A DNA stretch of 64,000 nucleotides from Acidovorax sp. NB1. Its GTDB lineage: Bacteria; Pseudomonadota; Gammaproteobacteria; Burkholderiales; Burkholderiaceae_C. Positions 15,981 to 24,352 of the stretch are shown in pieces. A program made the translations under genes and the position numbers. The stretch's first letter is position 1. The number at the start of each line of letters is the position of its first letter. The stretch lies in NCBI RefSeq assembly GCF_005405905.1, contig NZ_BJHU01000030.1, positions 1-64,000 of the forward strand, in the 5' to 3' direction. The notes under the pieces were generated by a model, which had not been told where the DNA came from, searched no databases, and was given only the letters and a program-made list of their open reading frames with translations.

Positions 15981-16945
15981 ACCCTTTGACTTCAAAACCC
16001 TGGGCCGCCGTGGTCGGCCGCAGGCTGGTGCAGGTGCTGGCCGTGTCCCTGCTGATCGGCACGCTGTGTTTTTTGATGGTGCGCGCCCTGCCGGGCGACC
16101 TGGCCATGCGCGTGGCGGCGGGCCGCTATGGCTACGACCTGGTGAGCAACGCCGCTGCCGACGCCGTGCGCGCAGAGCTGGGGCTGGACCGACCCGGCTG
16201 GCTGGCGCTGCTGCACTGGTGGCGCGACATGGCCACGTTCAACCTGGGCCAGTCGCTGGTGTCACAGCGATCGGTGTGGCATGAGGTGGCGCACCACCTG
16301 GGCGCCACGCTGCGCCTGTCTGCCGCCGCGCTGGCAATTGCCTTTGCCGTGGGTGTGCCGCTGGGCGTGTGGGCCGGGCTGCGCCCCCAGGGCTGGGTGG
16401 ACAAGGCCAGCTGGCTGATGGCCGTGGTGCTGCGCGCGCTGCCGCCGTTTTTGCTGTCGGTGCTGCTCATCCTGCTGGTGGCTGTGCAGTGGGGCTTTTT
16501 GCCTGCGGGCGGTGACGAGAGCCAGGCCAGCCTGGTGCTGCCTGCGCTCACGCTGGGGCTGGGCCTGGCCGCCGGGCTGGCGCGCGTGACCCGCGCTGCG
16601 ATGCTGGAGGTGGTGGTGTCGCCCTTTTTTGAATTTGCGCGCACCAAGGGCCTGAGCGACTGGCAGGCGCTGGTGCACCACGGCCTGCGCAATGCCGCCG
16701 TACCGGTGACGGCCTACCTGGGCGTGCAGGCGCTGTTTCTGGTGGAGGGTGCGCTGGTGGTCGAGACGCTGTTTGCCTGGCCCGGCATCGGCCATGCGCT
16801 GGTGCACGCCGTGTTTGGGCGCGACATTCCGGTGGTGCAGGGCACGGCCCTGTGCATGGGACTCCTGTTCGTCGTTTTCAACCTGCTGGTGGATGCGGCC
16901 TGTTTGGCGCTGGACCCCCGGCATGCGCAAAAGGTAGCCGCATGA
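15977..16945 (+). CDS. ABC transporter permease, DppB/OppB type
   Basis: A 322-residue inner-membrane permease. It has an N-terminal transmembrane helix (VLAVSLLIGTLCFLMVRALP) with the LPGD motif typical of DppB-type permeases, five further hydrophobic segments, and the ATPase-contact EAA loop (EFARTKGLSDWQALVHHGLR). It overlaps the substrate-binding gene by ATGA and the second permease by ATGA. It forms the membrane channel with the next gene. Confidence 0.9.
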   Translation: MNPLTSKPWAAVVGRRLVQVLAVSLLIGTLCFLMVRALPGDLAMRVAAGRYGYDLVSNAAADAVRAELGLDRPGWLALLHWWRDMATFNLGQSLVSQRSVWHEVAHHLGATLRLSAAALAIAFAVGVPLGVWAGLRPQGWVDKASWLMAVVLRALPPFLLSVLLILLVAVQWGFLPAGGDESQASLVLPALTLGLGLAAGLARVTRAAMLEVVVSPFFEFARTKGLSDWQALVHHGLRNAAVPVTAYLGVQALFLVEGALVVETLFAWPGIGHALVHAVFGRDIPVVQGTALCMGLLFVVFNLLVDAACLALDPRHAQKVAA

Positions 16946-17784
16946 ACGCCGTGACTTCCACTCTTTCATCGCCCGTGGGCGACGTGGTGGCCCAGCCCCG
17001 CTGGCCGCTGCGCACCACACTCGGCCTGGCCCTGCTCGGCCTGCTGGCGCTGTTTGCCCTGCTAGGCCCCTGGCTGGTGGGTGCAAGCCCGGTGGTGCAA
17101 GACCTGCGCAACACCCTGGCGCCCCCCAGCGCCCAGCACTGGCTGGGCACCGATGTGCTGGGCCGCTCTGCGCTGGCGCGGCTGGCGCATGCGGCGCAGC
17201 TGTCGCTGGGCATGGCACTGCTGGCGGCCGTGAGCGCCGCCGTACCCGGCACGCTGCTGGGCATCGTCGCAGCATGGCGCGGCGGGCGCACCGAGCGGGC
17301 GCTGCTCATGCTGTCGGACTCGGTGCTGGCAATCCCTGGTCTGCTGCTGGTGTTGCTGGTGGCCGCCCTGGCGCCCGGTGCGTTGTGGGCGCTGTATGCG
17401 GGCCTGTCGGCTGCGCTGTGGGTCGAATACTTTCGTGTGAGCCGCGCGGTGGCCCGGCCTGTGCTGGCGGGCGATGCGGTGCAGGCATCGCGCCTGCTGG
17501 GTTTTGGGCGCAGCTATGTGCTGCGCCGCCACCTGCTGCCCGCGCTGGCGCCAACGCTGGGCACGTTGCTGGCCTTCACCACATCCCAAGCCGTGCTGGC
17601 GCTGGCCGCGCTGGGCTTTGTGGGTGTGGGCATGCAGCCGCCCACGCCCGAGCTGGGCCTGATGATGACCGAGGCCATGCCGTACTACGAAGAAGCCCCG
17701 TGGCTCATTGCCGCCCCCACCGCCCTGCTGGTGTGGCTAGTGGCCGCGATGATGCTGCTCAACCCCGACCGGGAGACCGCATGA
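16942..17784 (+). CDS. ABC transporter permease, DppC/OppC type
   Basis: A 280-residue permease with the DppC hallmark HWLGTDVLGRSALARLAHAA following the first membrane helix, several transmembrane helices, and the EAA loop around VQASRLLGFGRSYVLRRHLL. It pairs with the preceding DppB-type permease. The start at 16942 was chosen for the ATGA overlap with the upstream stop; the stop again overlaps the start of the ATPase gene. Confidence 0.9.
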   Translation: MNAVTSTLSSPVGDVVAQPRWPLRTTLGLALLGLLALFALLGPWLVGASPVVQDLRNTLAPPSAQHWLGTDVLGRSALARLAHAAQLSLGMALLAAVSAAVPGTLLGIVAAWRGGRTERALLMLSDSVLAIPGLLLVLLVAALAPGALWALYAGLSAALWVEYFRVSRAVARPVLAGDAVQASRLLGFGRSYVLRRHLLPALAPTLGTLLAFTTSQAVLALAALGFVGVGMQPPTPELGLMMTEAMPYYEEAPWLIAAPTALLVWLVAAMMLLNPDRETA

Positions 17785-19217
17785 CCACGCCTTTGAAATC
17801 CGACACGCTGCTGGTCATGGAAGGCCTGGGCATCCAGGTGGGCGGCAAGCGGCTGCTGCGCGATATCAGCTTCACCCTCCGGCCGGGCGAGGCGCTCACG
17901 CTGGTGGGCGAAAGCGGCGCGGGCAAGTCGCTGCTGGCCCAGGCCATCATGGGCAACCTGCCGCCCGCGCTGCAGGCCACGGGCCAGATCACGCTGGATG
18001 GCACCACCACCCGCGCCCAAGACGCCGCCGCGCGCCGCGCCCTGTGGGGCCGCAAGCTGGCGCTGCTGCCGCAGGAGCCCTCGCTGGCGCTCAACCCCCT
18101 GGCCCGCGTGGCACCGCAGTTGGCCGAGGTGTACCGCGTGCTGCACCAGCAATCCACTGACTCCGCCAGCGCACAGGCCAAACAGGTGCTGGGCGCTGCG
18201 GGCCTGGCCAGTGCAGGCAGCCACTACCCCTGGCAACTTTCGGGCGGCATGGCCCAGCGCGCCGTGGCCGCCATCACCCTGGCCGGGGGCGCGCCGGTGC
18301 TGATGGTGGACGAGCCCACCAAGGGCCTGGACGCGCATTGGCGCGGCCGCATGGTGGAGTTGTTCCGGGGCGTGCTGCAGGCGGGCGGCTGCCTGCTCAC
18401 CATCACCCACGACATGGAGGTGGCCCAGGCGCTGGGTGGCCAGGTGATCGTGCTGCGCCACGGGCTGGCGGTGGAGCAAGGCGACATCCACACCGTGGCC
18501 GCCGCGCCGCAGCACGCGTTTACGCGCCAGCTGCTGCAGGCCGACCCGGCGCGATGGCTGCCCTTTGCCGATCCTGTGACGGGCGAACCCGTGGTGCAGG
18601 CGCGGGGCATCTCCAAAGCCTATGGCACACAAAAGCTGTTTGCGCCGCTGGACCTGGACTTGCGCAGCGGCGAACGCCTGGCCGTGCAGGGCCCCAGTGG
18701 CACCGGCAAAAGCACGCTCGGCAATGTGCTGCTGGGCCTGGTGGCGCCCGACACGGGCCGTGTGGAGCGCAGCGCCAGGCTGCGCCCGCATGCGTTTCAA
18801 AAGCTCTACCAGGACCCGGTCAGTTCTTTTGCGCCGCACATCAGCCTGGCCCAGTCGCTGCGCGATGCCGCCCTGCTGCACCGCTGCGACTGGAAGGCGG
18901 TGCAACAGCGCCTGGCGCAGCTGCGCGTGCCCGAAGACCTGCTGACCCGCAGGCCCGACCAGGTGTCGGGCGGCGAGCTGCAGCGCATTGCGCTGGCGCG
19001 GGTGCTAGTGGCGCAACCGGCGCTGCTGTTTGCCGACGAACCCACCTCGCGCCTGGACCCGATCACGCAGCAGGAGGCCATCCAGGTGCTGATGGGCGCC
19101 GTGCAAGAGACCGGCGCCGCGCTGATGCTGGTGACCCACGACCCGCACCTGGCCGCCGCCGTGGGCACGCGCACGCTGGATTTTGCGCAGGGCGACACAC
19201 TGGCCTGCGCTGCGTGA
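17781..19217 (+). CDS. Tandem-domain ABC transporter ATPase (DppD-DppF fusion type)
   Basis: A 478-residue protein carrying two ABC ATPase domains in one chain. Domain 1 has Walker A GESGAGKS, signature LSGGMAQR and Walker B VLMVDEPT; domain 2 has Walker A GPSGTGKST, signature VSGGELQR and Walker B LLFADEPTSRLDP. In most dipeptide/nickel systems these are two genes, so this is a fused form. It powers the two permeases encoded upstream. The ATG at 17781 overlaps the permease stop (ATGA). It is the last gene of a four-gene coupled operon and is followed by a hairpin terminator. Confidence 0.9.
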   Translation: MTTPLKSDTLLVMEGLGIQVGGKRLLRDISFTLRPGEALTLVGESGAGKSLLAQAIMGNLPPALQATGQITLDGTTTRAQDAAARRALWGRKLALLPQEPSLALNPLARVAPQLAEVYRVLHQQSTDSASAQAKQVLGAAGLASAGSHYPWQLSGGMAQRAVAAITLAGGAPVLMVDEPTKGLDAHWRGRMVELFRGVLQAGGCLLTITHDMEVAQALGGQVIVLRHGLAVEQGDIHTVAAAPQHAFTRQLLQADPARWLPFADPVTGEPVVQARGISKAYGTQKLFAPLDLDLRSGERLAVQGPSGTGKSTLGNVLLGLVAPDTGRVERSARLRPHAFQKLYQDPVSSFAPHISLAQSLRDAALLHRCDWKAVQQRLAQLRVPEDLLTRRPDQVSGGELQRIALARVLVAQPALLFADEPTSRLDPITQQEAIQVLMGAVQETGAALMLVTHDPHLAAAVGTRTLDFAQGDTLACAA

Positions 19218-19262
19218 CTCCACGAGTGGGGCCAGGCAGTGAACGCCCCAGGTGCTCGCCCC

Positions 19263-19299
19263 AAAGCGCCCTCCTCCTACCCAGGCCAGGGCGCTTTTC
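19263..19299 (+). terminator. Probable terminator of the ABC transporter operon
   Basis: AAAGCGCCCT and AGGGCGCTTT form a perfect 10-bp stem with a 15-base loop, ending in a short T run (TTTTCC). It lies 46 bp after the ATPase stop. Confidence 0.55.
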
Positions 19300-19314
19300 C
19301 GCTAAGGTGGTGGG

Positions 19315-20193
19315 ATGCACCTGAAACGACCCCATACACCCAGCGGCGGGCGCCCCGCCTTCGGCAAGGCCCTGGTGGCCGCCACCCTTGCAACCCTGCT
19401 GGCAGCCTGCAGCAGCCAGCCCCAGGGAGCCCCCATGACGCAGCCCCCGTCTTCTTCCCCTTCTTCTTCCACCTCCGCCCCATCGTCTTCCGCCCACACG
19501 CTGCAGGCCTACGACTGGGACCTGGTCTCCGCCCACGATGCCCGGGGCCAGGCCGCACCCGGCTGGCTGCTGGCGGGCAAGCGGGCGCTGCGCCTGCACT
19601 TTGAGGGGCAGCGGCTGTCGGTGCAGAACCTTTGCAACATGATGGGCGCTGGCTATACGCTGAGCGGCCCGAACCTGCAGGTGGGGCAGTTCGTGTCCAC
19701 CAAACGCGCCTGCGCCGAGCGCGACTTGATGGATCTGGAGCAACGTGTGGCCAGCCTGCTGCCCCAGGCCCAGCGTTTGGAACTGCGGGGCGCCACCGCC
19801 ACCAGCGCGCCGCAGCTGACCCTGTGGTTTGCCGACGGCAGCCGCTGGGAGCTGGCAGGCTCGCCCACGCCCGCCACGCGTTTTGGCTCGACGGGCGAGA
19901 GGCTGTTTCTGGAAGTGGCCCCCGAGCGCGTGGCCTGCAACCACCCGCTGATGCCCCAGGCCCAGTGCCTGCGTGTGCGTGATGTGCGCTATGCCGACAA
20001 CGGCGTGCGGCAAGGGGTGGGCGAGTGGCGCATCTTCCAGGGCGAGATTGAGGGCTACCGCCACGAACCGGGCCTGCGCAATGTGGTGCGCGTGCAGCGC
20101 TACTCGCTGGCGCGCAATGGGCAGTTGCCTGCCGATGCACCCAGCCATGCCTATGTGCTGGATCTGGTGGTAGAGACCGAACGGGTGCGCTGA
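19315..20193 (+). CDS. META/DUF4377-domain lipoprotein
   Basis: A 292-residue lipoprotein: the signal peptide ends in a lipobox LAAC (Cys31), followed by a Ser/Pro-rich linker of about 35 residues. The first globular part (about 65-175) begins with the YDWDLVSAHDARGQ and contains GQRLSVQNLCNMMGAGYTLS, as in META/HslJ domains. The second part (about 195-290) has the LFLEVAPERVACNHPLMPQA and CLRVRDVRYADNG pattern of DUF4377. HslJ-like proteins are linked to outer-membrane stress, but the role here is unknown. It is probably anchored in the outer membrane. Confidence 0.75.
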   Translation: MHLKRPHTPSGGRPAFGKALVAATLATLLAACSSQPQGAPMTQPPSSSPSSSTSAPSSSAHTLQAYDWDLVSAHDARGQAAPGWLLAGKRALRLHFEGQRLSVQNLCNMMGAGYTLSGPNLQVGQFVSTKRACAERDLMDLEQRVASLLPQAQRLELRGATATSAPQLTLWFADGSRWELAGSPTPATRFGSTGERLFLEVAPERVACNHPLMPQAQCLRVRDVRYADNGVRQGVGEWRIFQGEIEGYRHEPGLRNVVRVQRYSLARNGQLPADAPSHAYVLDLVVETERVR

Positions 20194-20202
20194 AGCCTCA
20201 AA

Positions 20203-20270
20203 CTTCAAGCAAAAAATGCCGTTACCGCGCTATCACCATGCTTTTGCAGCTATCAAATAAATAGCATTAC
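20203..20270. repeat. Short dispersed palindromic repeat, copy 4
   Basis: The segment contains AAAAAATGCCGTTACCGCGC and TTTTGCAGCTATCAAATAAA followed by TAGC. The terminal GCTATCAAATAAATAGC is itself a near palindrome. It lies between two convergent genes and its end touches the stop of the EAL-domain gene. Confidence 0.7.
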
Positions 20271-23200
20271 GGCGAAACAGGCACTGAAGCAGGCACCGCC
20301 GAGGGCGCTACCGCGCGCAGAAAGCGCTGCTCGAACAGGCCGGCAGGCAGCGGCTTGCTGAGCAGATAGCCCTGCATCTCGTCGCAGCCCAGCTGCGCCA
20401 GCCGCCGGGACTGGTCTTCGGTCTCCACCCCTTCGGCTACCACCTTCAGGCGCAGGGCATGCCCGAGGTTGATGATGGTGGACACCAGCGACTGCCCCTG
20501 GGGCCCCGAGGCCATGCCCATGATGAAGGAGCGATCAATCTTGAGCGTGTCCACCGGCAGCCGGGCCAGGTAGCTCAGCGACGAGAACCCGGTGCCGAAG
20601 TCGTCGATGGCGATGCTGATGCCCATCTCCCGCAGGGCGTGCAGGCTGCGTATGCTGCGCTCCACGTCGTCCATCACCATGCTTTCGGTGATCTCCAGCT
20701 CCAGCCCCTGGGCGGCCAGGGCGTCGTGGGCCACGGCGTCACGCACCTCGGCAATGAAGCCCTGGTGCCGCAGCTGCAGGATGGAGACATTCACGGCCAC
20801 CCGCAGCGGGGCCAGGCCCGCCTGGCGCCAGCGCAAGTTGTCGGCCAGCGCCTGCCGCAGCGCCCAGCGGCCCACGTCGTAGATCAGGCCGGTTTCTTCC
20901 AGGATGGGGATGAACTGCGCGGGGGGCACCAGGCCCCTGCGTGGGTCGTTCCAGCGGATCAGGGCTTCGGCCCCCGCGATGGCGCCACTGGCCAGGTGCT
21001 GCTTGGGCTGGTAGTGCAGCACAAACTGGCCTTGTTCCAGCGCCGCACGCAGCCGCCCTTCCAGGCTCAGCGCCTCGGCCACGCGGGTGTTCATCTCGGA
21101 GGTGTAGAACAACAGGCTGTCGGCCGCGGCCTTGGCCTTGTTGACTGCGGCTTCGGCGTTGCGCAGCAGTGTTTCAGCGTCGGCGCCATCCATGGGATAC
21201 AGGGCCACCCCGGCCTTGGCGGCCATGCGCAGCTCGGTGCCACCCACCACAAACGGGGTGTCGAAGCAGGCCCGCATGAGCAGATCCACCGCCACGGCCA
21301 CGGCACCCGCGTCGCGGGCCTCGGTCACGGCGATGCCAAAGCTGTTGATGCCGATGCGCGCCACGTCGTACAGGTTGCCCGCTGCATGCTGCAGCCGCAA
21401 GGCCACCTGCTGGAGCAGTTCGTCGCCCACCTGGCGCCCCAGGGTGTCGTTGACGATGCGAAACCGGCTGATGTCCATCAGCGCCACGCCTTGCAGCGCC
21501 TTGGCGGATTCGCGGGTCCGCAGGTGCTGCCCGGTGCGTTCGAGGAACAGCGTGCGGTTGGGCAGGCCGGTGATTTCGTCGTAGTAGGCCAGGTAGCTCA
21601 GGCGGTCTTCCTTGTCGAGGTGGTCCATGGCAAAGCCGATGTCCCCGGTCAGCTCCTGCAGCAGCTTCATCTCGGTGTCGTCGAAAAAGCCCACCTCGTC
21701 CGCCAGCAGGGCCAGCACGGCCACCACCTCTTGCCCCACCAGGATGGGCAGCACCGCAATGCTGGCCACCCCGCGCGCCTGCAGCTGGTCGCGCAGCATC
21801 ACACTCGGGTCGCCGGTGATGTCGTCGCACAGCACCGGCCGCCCCGACCGCACCACGGCGGAGGCCAGGCTTTCGCCGGGCGTGGGCACGTCGAACAGGC
21901 CCAACCGGTCGTGGATGTTGTGGATAAAGTCGGCCTCGGCCCCTGACACGCCCACCGGCAGCACCCGCCGCGCCGCGCGGTCCACACGGCCAATCCAAGC
22001 GATGCGGAAGTGGCCGTGGTCCACAGCGATCCGGCAGGCCTCGCGGAACAGCTCGTCGCGCTGGCGCACGCGCACGATCAGGGTGTTGATGCCGCTGAGC
22101 ATGGCGTACACGCGGTTCAGGCGCTTGATCTTGCGCTCAGCCTCGCGCCGCTCGGTGATGTCTTCGCCCAGGCTGGCCACGCCGGTCACCTGCCCACCCA
22201 CCGAGCGCAGCACGGTGTTGTTCCAGTGCACCAGGCGGCGCTCGCCCGAGCGGGTGAGGATTTCGTTGTCGTAGTGCCAGGCCGAGGGCCGATCGGCCAT
22301 CAGGTCGGCAAACACATCGCGCACATGGGCCGTCTCGGGCGGCACAAACAGCTCAAACCAGTTGCGGCCAAACACTTCTTCGCGCTGCCAGCCCGTCACA
22401 CGCAGCAGGTAGTCGTTGCAGTAGGTGATCTGGCCTTCGCAATCGAGCATCAGCGAGATCATCTCGACCTTGTCGAGCATGGTGTTGAAGCGCCGGTCAC
22501 TTTCGTGCAGTTCTTCTTCGGCGCGTTTTTCCTTGGTCACGTCCTGGATGGTGTTGAACCAGCGCCCGCCCTCGCCCCGGCCCGCCTCGTCCTCCAGCGG
22601 CTCCATCACCTGCCGCAGGTACTGCAACCCGCCGGATGGGGCCAGCACGCGGTAGGTGAAGTCCACCCGCATTTGCTGGCGCGCAGCCAACAGCGCGTGG
22701 TGGCGGAAGGTTCCCCGGTCATGGGGGTGCACCAGCTCCAGCCAGTCGCGCGCAGACCGGGGCACGCGGTCGGCGGGCAGGCCCAGAATGTCGGGCAAGG
22801 TGTCCTGCCAGCTCTCGAACGCGCCATCGCGCCCGCTGATCACGTGGGTGATCTTGGCCAGTGCCTGCGCCCGGCGCAGGCTGGCCTTGCTGGCGCGCAG
22901 CTCTTCCATGGCGCGCTGGCGCTCGAACACCTCGATCTGCAGTTGCTCGGCATGTTTCTGGATCTCCATGTAGAGGCTGCCGTTTTCGTAGATGCGCCCC
23001 ACCTGCGCGCCCAGGATGGCCAGGACTTTTTCATCGTCGGCACTGAAGGCCTCGGCCCCCTCCTTGTTGGCCAGGCAGATCCAGCCGTACGAGAACGACA
23101 GCGAGGTGATGGGCGCGATCAGCCCCGTGTGCAGCGGTGGGTAGCCCTCAGGCAAGCCGATCACGCTGGGGTTGCCGCTGGGGTTGGTCACGCGCTCGGA

Positions 23201-23938
23201 GCGGCGCTCGGCGCGCAGTTGCCCGAGCAGGCCGTGCGAGACGACGGGCAGGTCCAGCGGTGTGTCCTGCGGACCGGGGTGGGCCGACTCGATGCCGCTG
23301 GAGCAGGCGATGGTGCTGTCGCTGTGCTTGCGCACCACACACAGCACCGCATACTGCGCGCCCACCAGTGCACGTGCCCCCCTGCACACGTTGGCCAGCA
23401 GCACCTGCGGGTCGCGCTCGGAGGCAAGCTGCAGGTTCAGGTCGGTCAGCGCCGCCAGGCGCCGGTTCATGGCCTCCAGCTCGGCCATGTTGCCGGTGAG
23501 CTTGTCGGTCATGAGCTGCAGGTGCCGGGTCTGGAAGCCATGCTCCAGCTCCACCGAGGGCCGGGGTGCAATCTGCGTGAGCGCCTGCTCGATGGCGGCC
23601 AGGATGTCCTGCGGCTCGCAGGGCTTGACCAGCACCTGCGTGACCCCGCAGGCCAGTGCCAGGCTGCGCGCCTCTTGTTCGCGGTAGTGCACGCTGTAGA
23701 AGATCACCTGCGTGGCCGACAGGTGGTGGTCGGCCCGCAACTGGCGCACAAACTCGTAGCCGTCCATGGTCGGCATCAGGATGTCGGAGATCACCAGGTC
23801 GGGCCGCTCGGCGCGTACCCGCTCCAGCGCCTCGGCGCCATCGGAGGCTTCCAGGGCCTGGTGGCCGCTGTGCCCGATGAGCGTGACCACCAGCGCCCGG
23901 TTGGCAGGAAGGTCGTCAACGACGAGGATCTTGGCCAT
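20267..23938 (-). CDS. Receiver-GAF-PAS-PAS-GAF-GGDEF(degenerate)-EAL signalling protein, probable c-di-GMP phosphodiesterase
   Basis: A 1223-residue multidomain regulator. An N-terminal receiver (residues 1-120, phospho-acceptor Asp52) is followed by a GAF-like domain (~170-330), two PAS/PAC units (~350-600), a second GAF (~620-770), a GGDEF domain (~790-950) and an EAL domain (~970-1205). The GGDEF active-site loop reads GINSF (around residue 865), so diguanylate cyclase activity is very unlikely. The EAL domain keeps its catalytic motifs: EALIRW, LEITES, IDDFGTGFSSLSYL, KIDRSFI and VAEGVET, so c-di-GMP hydrolysis is expected. Just upstream are a single-domain receiver and a histidine kinase that could phosphorylate Asp52. 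No membrane segments are seen. Confidence 0.9.
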   Translation of the reverse strand: MAKILVVDDLPANRALVVTLIGHSGHQALEASDGAEALERVRAERPDLVISDILMPTMDGYEFVRQLRADHHLSATQVIFYSVHYREQEARSLALACGVTQVLVKPCEPQDILAAIEQALTQIAPRPSVELEHGFQTRHLQLMTDKLTGNMAELEAMNRRLAALTDLNLQLASERDPQVLLANVCRGARALVGAQYAVLCVVRKHSDSTIACSSGIESAHPGPQDTPLDLPVVSHGLLGQLRAERRSERVTNPSGNPSVIGLPEGYPPLHTGLIAPITSLSFSYGWICLANKEGAEAFSADDEKVLAILGAQVGRIYENGSLYMEIQKHAEQLQIEVFERQRAMEELRASKASLRRAQALAKITHVISGRDGAFESWQDTLPDILGLPADRVPRSARDWLELVHPHDRGTFRHHALLAARQQMRVDFTYRVLAPSGGLQYLRQVMEPLEDEAGRGEGGRWFNTIQDVTKEKRAEEELHESDRRFNTMLDKVEMISLMLDCEGQITYCNDYLLRVTGWQREEVFGRNWFELFVPPETAHVRDVFADLMADRPSAWHYDNEILTRSGERRLVHWNNTVLRSVGGQVTGVASLGEDITERREAERKIKRLNRVYAMLSGINTLIVRVRQRDELFREACRIAVDHGHFRIAWIGRVDRAARRVLPVGVSGAEADFIHNIHDRLGLFDVPTPGESLASAVVRSGRPVLCDDITGDPSVMLRDQLQARGVASIAVLPILVGQEVVAVLALLADEVGFFDDTEMKLLQELTGDIGFAMDHLDKEDRLSYLAYYDEITGLPNRTLFLERTGQHLRTRESAKALQGVALMDISRFRIVNDTLGRQVGDELLQQVALRLQHAAGNLYDVARIGINSFGIAVTEARDAGAVAVAVDLLMRACFDTPFVVGGTELRMAAKAGVALYPMDGADAETLLRNAEAAVNKAKAAADSLLFYTSEMNTRVAEALSLEGRLRAALEQGQFVLHYQPKQHLASGAIAGAEALIRWNDPRRGLVPPAQFIPILEETGLIYDVGRWALRQALADNLRWRQAGLAPLRVAVNVSILQLRHQGFIAEVRDAVAHDALAAQGLELEITESMVMDDVERSIRSLHALREMGISIAIDDFGTGFSSLSYLARLPVDTLKIDRSFIMGMASGPQGQSLVSTIINLGHALRLKVVAEGVETEDQSRRLAQLGCDEMQGYLLSKPLPAGLFEQRFLRAVAPSAVPASVPVSP

Positions 23939-23956
23939 GCAACGCCTGCTCCAGTG

Positions 23957-24352
23957 TCAGCCCTCGGCGGGGGGATTGAAAGGGGGCCCCAGAAACGCCT
24001 CGACCTGCTGGACGAAGGTTTCGGGCGTGATGGGCTTGGACAGATGGTCATTAAAACCCACATCCAGCGCCTTTTCGCGGTCGCCCGGCATCGAGAACGC
24101 CGTGACCGCCACCAGCGGCACCACGCGCCACAGCATGCTGGTGCGCAGGCTGCGCGCCACCTCGTAGCCGTTCATCACGGGCATCTGCAAATCGCACAGG
24201 ATGATGTCCGGGCTCTCTGCCAGCGCAATGCGCACGCCCACGGCACCGTTCTCGGCGGCCAGCACGCGGTGGCCTGCAGCTTCCAGCAGATAGGTCACCA
24301 GCTGCCGGCTGGCGTCGTCGTCTTCAATGACCAGGATGGTGGCTCGGGTCAT
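23957..24352 (-). CDS. Single-domain response regulator (CheY-like)
   Basis: A 131-residue receiver domain with the acidic pocket EDDD at residues 10-13, phospho-acceptor Asp54 in ILCDLQMP, the Thr/Ser switch in VAVTAFS and the Lys in HLSKPITPE. It has no output domain, so it works by protein-protein contact or phosphotransfer. Its start overlaps the stop of the upstream histidine kinase gene (ATGA), and the EAL protein gene follows by 18 bp, making a three-gene signalling operon. Confidence 0.9.
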   Translation of the reverse strand: MTRATILVIEDDDASRQLVTYLLEAAGHRVLAAENGAVGVRIALAESPDIILCDLQMPVMNGYEVARSLRTSMLWRVVPLVAVTAFSMPGDREKALDVGFNDHLSKPITPETFVQQVEAFLGPPFNPPAEG

